From positions 1-64,000 of the forward strand of contig JAAEZQ010000018.1 in the NCBI GenBank assembly GCA_018222805.1: a DNA stretch of 64,000 nt, read 5' to 3'. Below the pieces are notes generated by a model. That model was not told the origin of the DNA. It was given only the letters and a program-made list of their open reading frames with translations, and did not search any database. The position numbers and the translations under genes were made by a program. Of this stretch, positions 17,535 through 25,814 are shown piece after piece. The first letter of the stretch is position 1; each line of letters starts with the position of its first letter. This stretch comes from Vibrionaceae bacterium (GTDB taxonomy: Bacteria > Pseudomonadota > Gammaproteobacteria > Enterobacterales > Vibrionaceae).

Positions 17535-19220
17535 ATGTATAAGAATAAAATCACGCGCGCTTTATTTATTGGCGCTGGTCTTTCTCTAGCTCTTACTGGT
17601 TGTGGTGGTGATAAGCCAGAAGAGAAGCAAGCAGCTCAGCCTGCTCCTGCACCAGCCCAAGCCTCTGAAGCGAAATCTGATTCTTCGGAGCCAAAGCTTG
17701 CTGCGGTTCAAGAGTTAGTGCGTGGTAACGGTACAGAAGTAGCGACAATCGACCCACACAAATCTCAAGGTGTTCCTGAATCTCACGTGATTCGCGATCT
17801 TCTTGAAGGCCTTGTAAACCAAGACGAAAACGGCAAAACCATTCCTGGTGTTGCTGAATCTTGGGAAACTGAAGACAACAAAACATTCACTTTCCACCTA
17901 CGTAAAGACGCAAAATGGTCTAACGGCGACCCTGTAACAGCAGGCGACTTCGTATACAGTTTCCAACGTGCAGTTGATCCTGCAACCGCTTCTCCATACG
18001 CTTGGTACATGGAATACACCAAGATGAAGAATGCGAAAGACATCGTTGCTGGTAAAAGAGATAAAAGCGAGCTAGGTGTGAAAGCGGTTGACGACCAGAC
18101 GTTGGTTGTTGAGCTGGATACTGCAGTACCGTACTTCGTCATGATGATGGGTCACACAACAGTTAAGCCAGTTCACCAAGCTACAGTTGAAAAGTTCGGT
18201 GATCAGTGGACGAAACCAGAGAACTTTGTAGGCAACGGCGCATATGTTGTTGATAACTGGGTTGTAAATGAGCGTTTGGTATTGAAGCGTAACGAGCAAT
18301 ACTGGGACAATGAGAATACAACACTAAACAAAGTTACTTTCCTACCTATCGAAAACCAGGTAGCGGAAATGAACCGTTTCCTAGCTGGTGAAATCGACTT
18401 CACAAATGAACTGCCGACTGAACACTTCAAGCGTCTTCAGAAAGAGCACCCAGAAGAAGTTTCTGTAACGGGTAACCTATGTACGTACTACTACATCTTC
18501 AACACTAAGAAAGAACCATTTGATGATGTTCGTGTTCGTAAAGCTATCTCTTACGCAATTGACCGTAATATCGTAACGGATGCCATCCTAGCGCAAGGTC
18601 AAAAACCTGCTTACTTCTTAACTCCTGAAATTACAGCAGACTTTAACCCTGAGGTTCCAGCTTACGGTAAGATGACTCAGGCAGAGCGTGACGCGGAAGC
18701 AGCCCGTCTTCTAGAAGAAGCTGGCTTTGGTAAAGACAACCCACTTTCGTTCAATCTTCTTTACAACACTTCAGAAAACCACAAGAAGATTGCGGTTGCT
18801 CTAGGTTCTATGTGGAAGAAGACTTTGGGTCTTGACGTAACGCTGGAAAACCAAGAGTGGAAAACGTACCTATCTTCTAAAGACGCTGGTGACTTCGAAG
18901 TTGCTCGTGCGGGTTGGTGTGGCGACTATAATGAAGCTTCATCATTCCTAACACTAATGATGAGTAACAACACCACTGGTGGTATTCACTACGATAGCGC
19001 AGAATACGACGAGATCATGAACAAAGCATTTGCTTCTACATCAGACGAAGAGCGCCAAGCACTATACTTGGAAGCCGAGAAGTTGATGGCGAAGGATATG
19101 CCAATTGCACCTATCTACCAGTACGTGAAATCACGTCTACTGTCTCCTAAAGTTGGTGGCTTCCCAGCTAACAACGCAGAAGAAAAGATCTACTCAAAAG
19201 ACCTATACATCACCGAGTAA
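17535..19220 (+). CDS. oppA: Oligopeptide ABC transporter substrate-binding lipoprotein OppA
   Basis: 561 aa from the ATG at 17535 (GGAG upstream); an in-frame start at 17505 would spoil the signal peptide. The signal sequence ends in the lipobox LTGC (cysteine about residue 22), so the protein is lipid-anchored, unlike soluble E. coli OppA. A Pro/Ala/Gln-rich linker (about 25-50) precedes the SBP_bac_5 domain: VRGNGTEVATIDPHKSQGVPE, LRKDAKWSNGDPVTAGDFVYSFQRAVDP, GNGAYVVDNW, RVRKAISYAIDRN. It binds oligopeptides for OppBCDF. A hairpin in the oppA-oppB gap probably makes oppA more abundant than the rest. Confidence 0.95.
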   Translation: MYKNKITRALFIGAGLSLALTGCGGDKPEEKQAAQPAPAPAQASEAKSDSSEPKLAAVQELVRGNGTEVATIDPHKSQGVPESHVIRDLLEGLVNQDENGKTIPGVAESWETEDNKTFTFHLRKDAKWSNGDPVTAGDFVYSFQRAVDPATASPYAWYMEYTKMKNAKDIVAGKRDKSELGVKAVDDQTLVVELDTAVPYFVMMMGHTTVKPVHQATVEKFGDQWTKPENFVGNGAYVVDNWVVNERLVLKRNEQYWDNENTTLNKVTFLPIENQVAEMNRFLAGEIDFTNELPTEHFKRLQKEHPEEVSVTGNLCTYYYIFNTKKEPFDDVRVRKAISYAIDRNIVTDAILAQGQKPAYFLTPEITADFNPEVPAYGKMTQAERDAEAARLLEEAGFGKDNPLSFNLLYNTSENHKKIAVALGSMWKKTLGLDVTLENQEWKTYLSSKDAGDFEVARAGWCGDYNEASSFLTLMMSNNTTGGIHYDSAEYDEIMNKAFASTSDEERQALYLEAEKLMAKDMPIAPIYQYVKSRLLSPKVGGFPANNAEEKIYSKDLYITE

Positions 19221-19249
19221 ATCTTAATCAGATAGAATTATAAAAAATT

Positions 19250-19283
19250 AGGCACTGCATGTGAGAGATCGCATGCAGCGCCT
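19250..19283 (+). other. Hairpin in the oppA-oppB intergenic region
   Basis: Arms AGGCACTGCATG and CATGCAGCGCCT pair at 11 of 12 positions around a 10-nt loop. There is no T run after it, so it looks like an mRNA-stabilising or partial-attenuation element, of the kind that raises solute-binding protein over its permease, and not a full terminator. Confidence 0.65.
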
Positions 19284-19325
19284 ATGTTGTGTCCAAAATT
19301 TGGATATTTAGTTTTCATTTACACT

Positions 19326-19338
19326 GTCACAGACTGAA
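19326..19338 (+). promoter_or_regulatory. Predicted OppZ pairing site in the oppB leader
   Basis: GTCACAGACTGAA, ending 11 bases before the oppB ATG, is complementary to TTCAGCCTGTGAC in the oppF 3' UTR at 12 of 13 positions, and flanking bases extend it by a G-U and a C-G pair. It covers the region a ribosome would occupy when initiating on oppB. Confidence 0.65.
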
Positions 19339-19349
19339 AGAGTGAGTTT

Positions 19350-20270
19350 ATGCTTAAATTCATCGCAAAAAGGATATTTGAGGCGATCCCAACAATGTTG
19401 GTTTTGATCACCGTATCTTTCTTTCTCATGCGTTTTGCTCCGGGAAATCCATTCTCGACAGAACGTCCATTACCGCCAGAAGTTATGGCTAACATCGAAG
19501 CTAAATATGGCCTAGATAAGCCAGTATTCGAGCAATACACGACTTACTTGTTTAACGTTATCCAAGGTGACTTCGGACCGTCATTTAAGTACCTGGATTA
19601 CTCAGTTAATGAATTGATTTCTGTTGCGTTACCTGTATCTGCAAAAGTAGGTTTCATTGCCTTCATCTTCACCCTGGTCATGGGGGTGACGGTTGGTACA
19701 ATAGCCGCTTTAAAACAAAATACTTGGGTTGATTACACGATTATGTCAACGGCGATGTTAGGCGTTGTAATGCCATCATTCGTATTGGCCCCGGCACTGA
19801 TCTACCTATTTTCCCTTCACTGGAACATCTTCCCTGCTGGTGGTTGGCATGATGGCGGATTTAAGTACTTAGTACTTCCAGTGATTGGTATGTCACTTCT
19901 ATACGTGGCTACATTCGCACGTATTACTCGTGGCTCAATGATTGAGACTTTGAACAGTAACTTTATCCGTACCGCACGAGCGAAGGGTCTAAGCTACCGT
20001 TACATTATTCTTAAGCACGCACTTAAGCCAGCACTACTCCCTGTCGTTTCTTACATGGGGCCTGCTTTCGTAGGTATCATCACCGGTTCTGTTGTTATCG
20101 AAACCATCTTTGGCCTACCTGGCATTGGTAAGCTGTTCGTTAACGCTGCATTTAACCGTGACTACTCGCTTGTAATGGGTGTAACCATTCTGATTGGTTT
20201 CCTATTTATCTTATTCAACGCGATTGTCGATATCCTACTAGCAATGATTGACCCGAAAATTCGCTACTAA
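19350..20270 (+). CDS. oppB: Oligopeptide ABC transporter permease OppB
   Basis: 306 aa, same as E. coli OppB. Six membrane helices (first at about 9-30), BPD_transp_1 fold. The cytoplasmic EAA loop appears as TARAKGLSYRYIILKHALKPALLP (about residues 209-232) and contacts OppD/OppF. The predicted OppZ site lies just upstream of its start, so oppBCDF should be regulated separately from oppA. Confidence 0.97.
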   Translation: MLKFIAKRIFEAIPTMLVLITVSFFLMRFAPGNPFSTERPLPPEVMANIEAKYGLDKPVFEQYTTYLFNVIQGDFGPSFKYLDYSVNELISVALPVSAKVGFIAFIFTLVMGVTVGTIAALKQNTWVDYTIMSTAMLGVVMPSFVLAPALIYLFSLHWNIFPAGGWHDGGFKYLVLPVIGMSLLYVATFARITRGSMIETLNSNFIRTARAKGLSYRYIILKHALKPALLPVVSYMGPAFVGIITGSVVIETIFGLPGIGKLFVNAAFNRDYSLVMGVTILIGFLFILFNAIVDILLAMIDPKIRY

Positions 20271-20285
20271 CAGGGAAGTTTGGTT

Positions 20286-21188
20286 ATGTTAACGAAAAAA
20301 GAAAACCTAGAAGCGATTGAAAAATTCTCTGAGAACTTAGAGATTGAAGGTCGCAGTCTTTGGCAGGATGCTCGTATTCGCTTTATGCGCAACAAAGCGG
20401 CGATGGTAAGTTTGTTCATCCTAGCACTAATGACATTGGCGGTGATTATTCTGCCGATGATCGCGCCATTTGCATTTGATGATACGGATTGGTACTCGAT
20501 GCACGTTGCGCCAAACGCAGACCACTGGTTTGGTACTGACAGCTTAGGTCGTGACTTGTACGTTCGTACACTAATTGGTGGCCGAATCTCCCTAATGGTA
20601 GGGGTCATGGGGGCATTCGTAGCAGTACTGATTGGTACGCTTTACGGCGCAGCATCTGGCTTCATTGGCGGCAAAGTTGACCGTATCATGATGCGTATCC
20701 TTGAGATCCTATACGCGGTACCGTTTATGTTCCTAGTTATCGTACTAGTGACCTTCTTCGGTCGTAACATTATTCTTATCTTCGTTGCGATTGGTGCAAT
20801 CGCATGGCTGGATATGGCACGTATCGTACGTGGTCAAACACTTAGCCTACGTAGTAAAGAGTTCATCGAAGCGGCGCACGTTTGTGGTGTAAGTAACTGG
20901 AAAATCATTACTCGCCATATCGTACCGAACGTACTTGGTATCGTAGCGGTTTACTCAACGCTGCTTATTCCTAGCATGATTCTGACCGAATCATTCCTAT
21001 CGTTCCTTGGTCTTGGTGTTCAGGAACCAATGACAAGTTGGGGCGCACTTCTACAAGAAGGTGCACAGACAATGGAAGTGGCAATCTGGCAGCTGGCATT
21101 CCCAGCCGCGTTCATGGTTGTGACTCTATTCTGCTTCAACTACGTTGGTGACGGTCTGCGCGATGCGCTGGATCCTAAAGACAGATAA
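20286..21188 (+). CDS. oppC: Oligopeptide ABC transporter permease OppC
   Basis: 300 aa from the ATG at 20286, behind AGGGAAG; a TTG at 20280 is less likely. N-terminal cytoplasmic stretch, an OppC_N helix at about 35-57, the periplasmic signature HWFGTDSLGRDLYVRTLIGGR (about 80-100), then five more helices. EAA loop EFIEAAHVCGVSNWKIITRHIVPN. E. coli OppC is 302 aa. It is third in oppABCDF, 15 bases after oppB. Confidence 0.97.
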   Translation: MLTKKENLEAIEKFSENLEIEGRSLWQDARIRFMRNKAAMVSLFILALMTLAVIILPMIAPFAFDDTDWYSMHVAPNADHWFGTDSLGRDLYVRTLIGGRISLMVGVMGAFVAVLIGTLYGAASGFIGGKVDRIMMRILEILYAVPFMFLVIVLVTFFGRNIILIFVAIGAIAWLDMARIVRGQTLSLRSKEFIEAAHVCGVSNWKIITRHIVPNVLGIVAVYSTLLIPSMILTESFLSFLGLGVQEPMTSWGALLQEGAQTMEVAIWQLAFPAAFMVVTLFCFNYVGDGLRDALDPKDR

Positions 21189-21213
21189 TTACAGATAGAT
21201 TAAGGAAGCAACG

Positions 21214-22185
21214 ATGAGCTTATTAGATGTCAAAGATCTGCGCGTCGAATTTACCACTCAGGATGGTATCGTAACCGCAGTAAACGATTTGAACTTTTCT
21301 CTTAACCAAGGTGAAACCTTAGGTATCGTAGGTGAGTCTGGTTCAGGTAAATCTCAGACCGTATTCGCAATCATGGGGCTACTGGCTAAAAACGGTATTA
21401 TTTCTGGTAGCGCGAAGTTTGAAGGTAAAGAGATCCTGAATCTGCCTGAAAAAGAACTTAACAAAGTTCGAGCAGAGCAGATCGCGATGATCTTCCAAGA
21501 CCCAATGACGTCACTAAACCCTTATATGAAGGTAAGTGACCAGCTGATGGAAGTATTGATGCTTCATAAAGGCATGGGCAAAGCGGAAGCATTTGAAGAA
21601 TCTGTGCGTATGCTTGAAGCGGTGAAAATTCCAGAAGCTCGCAAGCGTATCACCATGTACCCTCACGAGTTTTCAGGTGGTATGCGTCAGCGTGTAATGA
21701 TCGCAATGGCGCTGCTATGTCGTCCTAAGCTGTTGATTGCTGATGAGCCGACAACGGCACTAGACGTAACCGTTCAGGCGCAGATCATGGATCTGCTTAA
21801 CGAACTGAAAGACGAGTTTAATACCGCCATCATCATGATCACGCACGACCTAGGTGTTGTTGCGGGTTCTTGTGACAAAGTATTGGTGATGTACGCTGGC
21901 CGTACAATGGAATACGGATCAGTTGATGAAATCTTCTACAACCCGAGTCACCCATACGCGGAAGGCCTGTTGAAAGCGATTCCTCGCTTAGATACTGAAG
22001 GTGAGATCCTGCCAACCATTCCGGGCAACCCACCAAACTTACTTCGCCTACCACCTGGCTGTCCTTATCAGGAACGTTGCCACCGTGTGATGGACCGTTG
22101 TAAGCAAGAAGCACCAATTCTGACACCATTTGGTGATGGTCGTCAGCGCGCATGTTTTTCGCAGTGGGAGGCTTGGAAGAAATGA
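21214..22185 (+). CDS. oppD: Oligopeptide ABC transporter ATPase OppD
   Basis: 323 aa. Walker A GESGSGKS (about 40-47), Q loop IFQDPMTSLNP, signature FSGGMRQRV (about 153), Walker B LLIADEPTTALD, H loop ITHDLGVV. The C-terminal oligopeptide/dipeptide extension carries the cysteine pattern CPYQERCHRVMDRC...ACF of the family, which in related transporters holds an Fe-S cluster. It pairs with OppF to energise OppBC. It overlaps oppF as ATGA. Confidence 0.97.
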   Translation: MSLLDVKDLRVEFTTQDGIVTAVNDLNFSLNQGETLGIVGESGSGKSQTVFAIMGLLAKNGIISGSAKFEGKEILNLPEKELNKVRAEQIAMIFQDPMTSLNPYMKVSDQLMEVLMLHKGMGKAEAFEESVRMLEAVKIPEARKRITMYPHEFSGGMRQRVMIAMALLCRPKLLIADEPTTALDVTVQAQIMDLLNELKDEFNTAIIMITHDLGVVAGSCDKVLVMYAGRTMEYGSVDEIFYNPSHPYAEGLLKAIPRLDTEGEILPTIPGNPPNLLRLPPGCPYQERCHRVMDRCKQEAPILTPFGDGRQRACFSQWEAWKK

Positions 22186-23174
22186 GTGTAGATAAATCAT
22201 TACTACTTGATGTTAAAGACCTTAAAGTTCACTTTAGCATTGCAGCAAAATCAGCATGGCCTTGGTCTAAACCTTCAAACCTTAAAGCGGTAGACGGCGT
22301 TAATGTTCGTCTTTATGAAGGTGAAACCCTGGGCGTTGTAGGTGAATCTGGTTGTGGTAAGTCGACGTTTGCGCGCGCTATCATCGGCTTGGTAGAAGCA
22401 ACTGACGGCGAAGTCGTGTGGTTAGGTCAAGATCTAACGAAGATGAAAGATGTACAGCGCCGTGAAACACGCAAAGAAATCCAAATGATTTTCCAGGATC
22501 CTTTGGCTTCTCTGAACCCGCGTATGACGGTTGGTGACATCATTGCTGAGCCACTAGAAACCTTTTATCCAGAGCTTTCAAAGCAAGAGATCAAAGATCG
22601 TGTTAAAGAGATGATGGCGAAAGTGGGTCTACTACCAAACGTAATCAACCGCTATCCGCACGAATTCTCTGGTGGTCAGTGTCAGCGTATTGGTATTGCA
22701 CGTGCGCTTATCCTTAAGCCAAAAATGATCATCTGTGACGAACCAGTATCAGCACTGGATGTGTCGATTCAAGCTCAGGTTGTTAACTTGCTTAAAGAGC
22801 TTCAGAAAGAGCTTGGTCTATCTTTGGTATTCATTGCACACGACTTGTCGGTGGTAAAACATATCTCTGATCGTGTTCTAGTCATGTATTTGGGTAACGC
22901 GGTAGAGCTTGGTGAAGCCGACGCACTATTTGCTGATCCTAAACACCCATACACGCGTGCATTGATGTCAGCAGTTCCGATTCCAGATCCTAATATCGAA
23001 CGCAGTAAGAAAATCCAAATGCTGGAAGGTGATCTTCCTTCGCCAATTAACCCGCCATCGGGTTGTGTATTCCGTACTCGTTGCCCGCAGGCTACGGAAG
23101 AATGTGCGAAGACAAAACCGACGATTCAAGGTAACGATGTGCATGCGGTATCTTGTCTGCACGTACAAGTGTAA
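22182..23174 (+). CDS. oppF: Oligopeptide ABC transporter ATPase OppF
   Basis: 330 aa from the ATG that overlaps the oppD stop (E. coli 334 aa). Walker A GESGCGKST (about 62-70), Q loop IFQDPLASLNPRM, signature FSGGQCQRIG, Walker B MIICDEPVSALD, H loop IAHDLSVV, C-terminal CVFRTRCPQATEEC...VSC extension. Last coding gene of the operon. The mRNA downstream of its stop codon appears to be processed into the regulatory RNA OppZ. Confidence 0.97.
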   Translation: MSVDKSLLLDVKDLKVHFSIAAKSAWPWSKPSNLKAVDGVNVRLYEGETLGVVGESGCGKSTFARAIIGLVEATDGEVVWLGQDLTKMKDVQRRETRKEIQMIFQDPLASLNPRMTVGDIIAEPLETFYPELSKQEIKDRVKEMMAKVGLLPNVINRYPHEFSGGQCQRIGIARALILKPKMIICDEPVSALDVSIQAQVVNLLKELQKELGLSLVFIAHDLSVVKHISDRVLVMYLGNAVELGEADALFADPKHPYTRALMSAVPIPDPNIERSKKIQMLEGDLPSPINPPSGCVFRTRCPQATEECAKTKPTIQGNDVHAVSCLHVQV

Positions 23175-23232
23175 GTCATTCAGCCTGTGACGGGCTTAAG
23201 CGCGGCTCTTTAATTAGGGACGCGCTTTTTTT
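23175..23232 (+). ncRNA. oppZ: Candidate OppZ, sRNA from the oppF 3' UTR
   Basis: Directly after the oppF stop codon lies TTCAGCCTGTGAC (23179-23191), complementary to the oppB leader at 12 of 13 positions, then a perfect 7-bp terminator stem AAGCGCG/CGCGCTT with a T run ending at 23232. In V. cholerae OppZ is known to be cut from the opp 3' UTR by RNase E and to repress oppBCDF by pairing near the oppB start. The 5' end here is a guess. Sequence conservation beyond the pairing region could not be checked. Confidence 0.7.
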
Positions 23233-23346
23233 ATGTCCAACTGGGCACTTATTCAAATTTCTTGAACGTCATGTCCGAAGCCCGGTTGTTTTCTATTCGT
23301 CACGAATCGCTAATATAGAGGTAAATAGAACGAGAGGAGAACGAAG

Positions 23347-24297
23347 ATGGGTAAATTGGTCGAAGGTGTTTGGCACGACGTCTGGTACGATACGAAATCA
23401 AGCAGCGGTAAATTTGTCCGCGAAGATGCTGGGTTTCGCAATTGGATCAAGAATAAGCCGGACGCAGAATTCCAACCAGAATCTGGTCGTTACCATTTGT
23501 ATGTTTCTCTTGCTTGCCCCTGGGCACACCGAACCCTCATTTTCCGAAAACTTAAAGGGCTAGAACCGCATATTGATGTCACGGTTGTTTGCCCCGACAT
23601 GCTTAGCCAAGGTTGGCAAATGGGGTTACCTGAGCCATTGTTTGGCCATACGCGTATGCATCAAATTTATACCCAAGCGAAGCCGAATTATAGTGGGCGT
23701 GTGACCGTTCCTGTCTTATGGGATAAAAAAAACAATACTATCGTGTCTAATGAATCTTCCGAGATTATCCGTATGTTCAACTCAGCATTTAATGAGTTAA
23801 CGGGTAACGACGATGATTACTATCCTGAGTATTTAAGGGCATCTATCGATGAGTGGAACGATTTTATCTATCCGAATGTTAATAATGGTGTGTATCGTTG
23901 TGGTTTTGCGACTACTCAGGAAGCTTATGAAGAAGCCTTTGATTCACTGTTCTCTGCGCTAGATAAAATTGATACACATCTGGCGACACATCGTTATTTA
24001 GCGGGGAATCAAATTACAGAGGCGGATTGGCGATTGTTTACCACATTAGTACGTTTTGATGCTGTGTATGTTGGCCACTTTAAATGTAATAAAAAGCGCA
24101 TTGCGGATTACTCTAATATCCAAGGCTACTTAAAAGAACTCTATCAAGTCGATGGTGTGGCAGAGACGACGGATTTTTACCATATAAAGCGTCACTACTA
24201 CTTCAGCCATACAGGTATCAACCCAACACAGGTGGTGCCAAAAGGCCCTGATTCAGACTTAGAATCTCCTCACGGGCGTGAACAAATTTCAAATTAG
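23347..24297 (+). CDS. yqjG: Glutathionyl-hydroquinone reductase (YqjG/ECM4 family)
   Basis: 316 aa. It reduces glutathionyl-hydroquinones to hydroquinones with glutathione in the cytosol. The active-site motif is SLACPWAHRTLIF (catalytic cysteine about residue 58), the Xi-class GST signature. The thioredoxin-like N-terminal domain is followed by an all-helical GST C-terminal domain with the YLAGNQITEADWRLFTTLVRFD stretch. The start MGKLVEGVWHDVWY is preceded by GAGGAG. Single gene with its own terminator. Confidence 0.93.
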   Translation: MGKLVEGVWHDVWYDTKSSSGKFVREDAGFRNWIKNKPDAEFQPESGRYHLYVSLACPWAHRTLIFRKLKGLEPHIDVTVVCPDMLSQGWQMGLPEPLFGHTRMHQIYTQAKPNYSGRVTVPVLWDKKNNTIVSNESSEIIRMFNSAFNELTGNDDDYYPEYLRASIDEWNDFIYPNVNNGVYRCGFATTQEAYEEAFDSLFSALDKIDTHLATHRYLAGNQITEADWRLFTTLVRFDAVYVGHFKCNKKRIADYSNIQGYLKELYQVDGVAETTDFYHIKRHYYFSHTGINPTQVVPKGPDSDLESPHGREQISN

Positions 24298-24307
24298 TCC
24301 TTCTCTT

Positions 24308-24335
24308 AAAGCGTCACTTTATGTGGCGCTTTTTC
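24308..24335 (+). terminator. Terminator of yqjG
   Basis: Stem AAAGCGTCAC/GTGGCGCTTT (G-T pair inside) with a 5-nt loop, then a T run, 10 bases past the stop codon. Confidence 0.75.
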
Positions 24336-24460
24336 ATCTCCTAACCGAGGTTATATGCGTTTAGATGCTGTTTTATCGGTTATTCCCCTAGGCATCACAG
24401 ATTATTCCGGCACATGGCATAAACTAATGATATAGAACCGATCTTTTAGCGAGGTGAGGT

Positions 24461-25738
24461 ATGGATATCAGCGAGTTTGCATCTGCTGGTGAGCATCAAA
24501 TCTGGAATTTACTTATCGCTCTTCTCTTAGGGGCGATTATTGGCATTCAGCGTGGCTGGGTGAAGCGAAATAGTGTCGAAGGTAGCCGGGTTGCAGGTAT
24601 TCGTACTTATTCTTTGGTGGGGTTACTTGGCGGCCTGGTTGCTATTCTTTCTACTCACTATTCGCCTTTGCTATTAGGTTTTGCGTTGATTGCACTTGTG
24701 ATTTTGTCTTGTATCGCGTTTTTTGTGAAGCAAAAGAACAGTGGTGATGTCAGTATCACTGGTTTAGTGAGTCTGCTGGTGACGTTTGTTTTAGGCAGTT
24801 TAGCGGTAGCTGGTGAGGCGGTGCTTGCTGCATCAGCGGCCGTGATAACTGCTCTGGTACTCGATAATAAAAGAGAGCTCCACGAGGCGTTGCAAAAGTT
24901 ACAAGAGTACGAACTGGATGCAGCTTTGCGCTTACTTCTTATCTCTATTGTTTTACTTCCACTTTTGCCCAATAAAACTTATGGCCCGTGGAACGCTTTA
25001 AACCCGTACGAGATATGGTGGATGGTCGTCTTGATCGCCAGTATTTCTTTTGTTGGCTACTTTGCAATTAAGATTGGTGGCGCGAAGCGGGGGATCTTTT
25101 TTACGTCCGTGTTTGCTGGTCTTAGTTCTTCAACCGCATTGACTCTACAGTTTTCTCATCTGTCACGCGAACAGCCCGCAATTAGTCCGTTGCTGGCAAG
25201 TGGCATCTTAATAAGCTGTGGAACTATGTTCCCGCGGCTCTTGTTCATACTATCTGTCATTAACCCCCCATTAGTAAAAATGCTTTGGCCAATCGTACTC
25301 GCGATGATGGTTGCACTTTACTTGCCAGCTTGGTGGATATGGAGACGGAGTGAAATGGAGAAGGTTGAGCAATCAAACAAGCAAACTAATCCTCTTGCTC
25401 TGCAGTCCGCTCTCTTTTTTGGTGTTGTACTGGCGGTGATCATGTTGCTCTCACATGCGCTCTCAGACTGGTTTGGCGAAGCTGGTGTTTTATTGCTTTC
25501 AGCTGTGTCAGGTATTACCGATGTGGATGCAATTTCACTGGCTCTTGGTCGTCAAAGTATCCAGCACTTGAGTGTGACGACTGCGGCACTAGGTATCATC
25601 ATTGCAGCTTCGGTAAATACGATAGTGAAAATGGTAATGGTGATGGCTTTAGGCGAGAGGAGGTTATGGCACCGAGTTGCCCCTGTGATGATAGGGTGCG
25701 TTATTGCTGGTGGGTTGATGTTCTTAGTTATCTATTAA
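24461..25738 (+). CDS. MgtC/DUF4010 family membrane protein
   Basis: 425 aa, about 11-13 membrane helices over the whole length. The N-terminal 130 residues fit MgtC/SapB (LLIALLLGAIIGIQRGW, then GIRTYSLVGLLGGLVA). The rest fits DUF4010, with AGLSSSTALTLQFS and the C-terminal SAVSGITDVDAISLAL. The family is widespread and its substrate unknown; MgtC itself affects magnesium and ATP homeostasis, but that role should not be carried over. Single gene, start at GAGGTGAGGT-ATG. It converges on pta. Confidence 0.85.
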   Translation: MDISEFASAGEHQIWNLLIALLLGAIIGIQRGWVKRNSVEGSRVAGIRTYSLVGLLGGLVAILSTHYSPLLLGFALIALVILSCIAFFVKQKNSGDVSITGLVSLLVTFVLGSLAVAGEAVLAASAAVITALVLDNKRELHEALQKLQEYELDAALRLLLISIVLLPLLPNKTYGPWNALNPYEIWWMVVLIASISFVGYFAIKIGGAKRGIFFTSVFAGLSSSTALTLQFSHLSREQPAISPLLASGILISCGTMFPRLLFILSVINPPLVKMLWPIVLAMMVALYLPAWWIWRRSEMEKVEQSNKQTNPLALQSALFFGVVLAVIMLLSHALSDWFGEAGVLLLSAVSGITDVDAISLALGRQSIQHLSVTTAALGIIIAASVNTIVKMVMVMALGERRLWHRVAPVMIGCVIAGGLMFLVIY

Positions 25739-25758
25739 CCAATCTAATAGATACCAAC

Positions 25759-25788
25759 AAAAAGCCCTCGACAAATCGAGGGCTTTTG
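25759..25788. terminator. Bidirectional terminator between the MgtC-like gene and pta
   Basis: Perfect 11-bp stem AAAGCCCTCGA/TCGAGGGCTTT, 4-nt loop, A and T runs on opposite sides, between convergent genes. Confidence 0.9.
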
Positions 25789-25814
25789 ACTATTTAGTCA
25801 CGCGAAGAAAAGAA

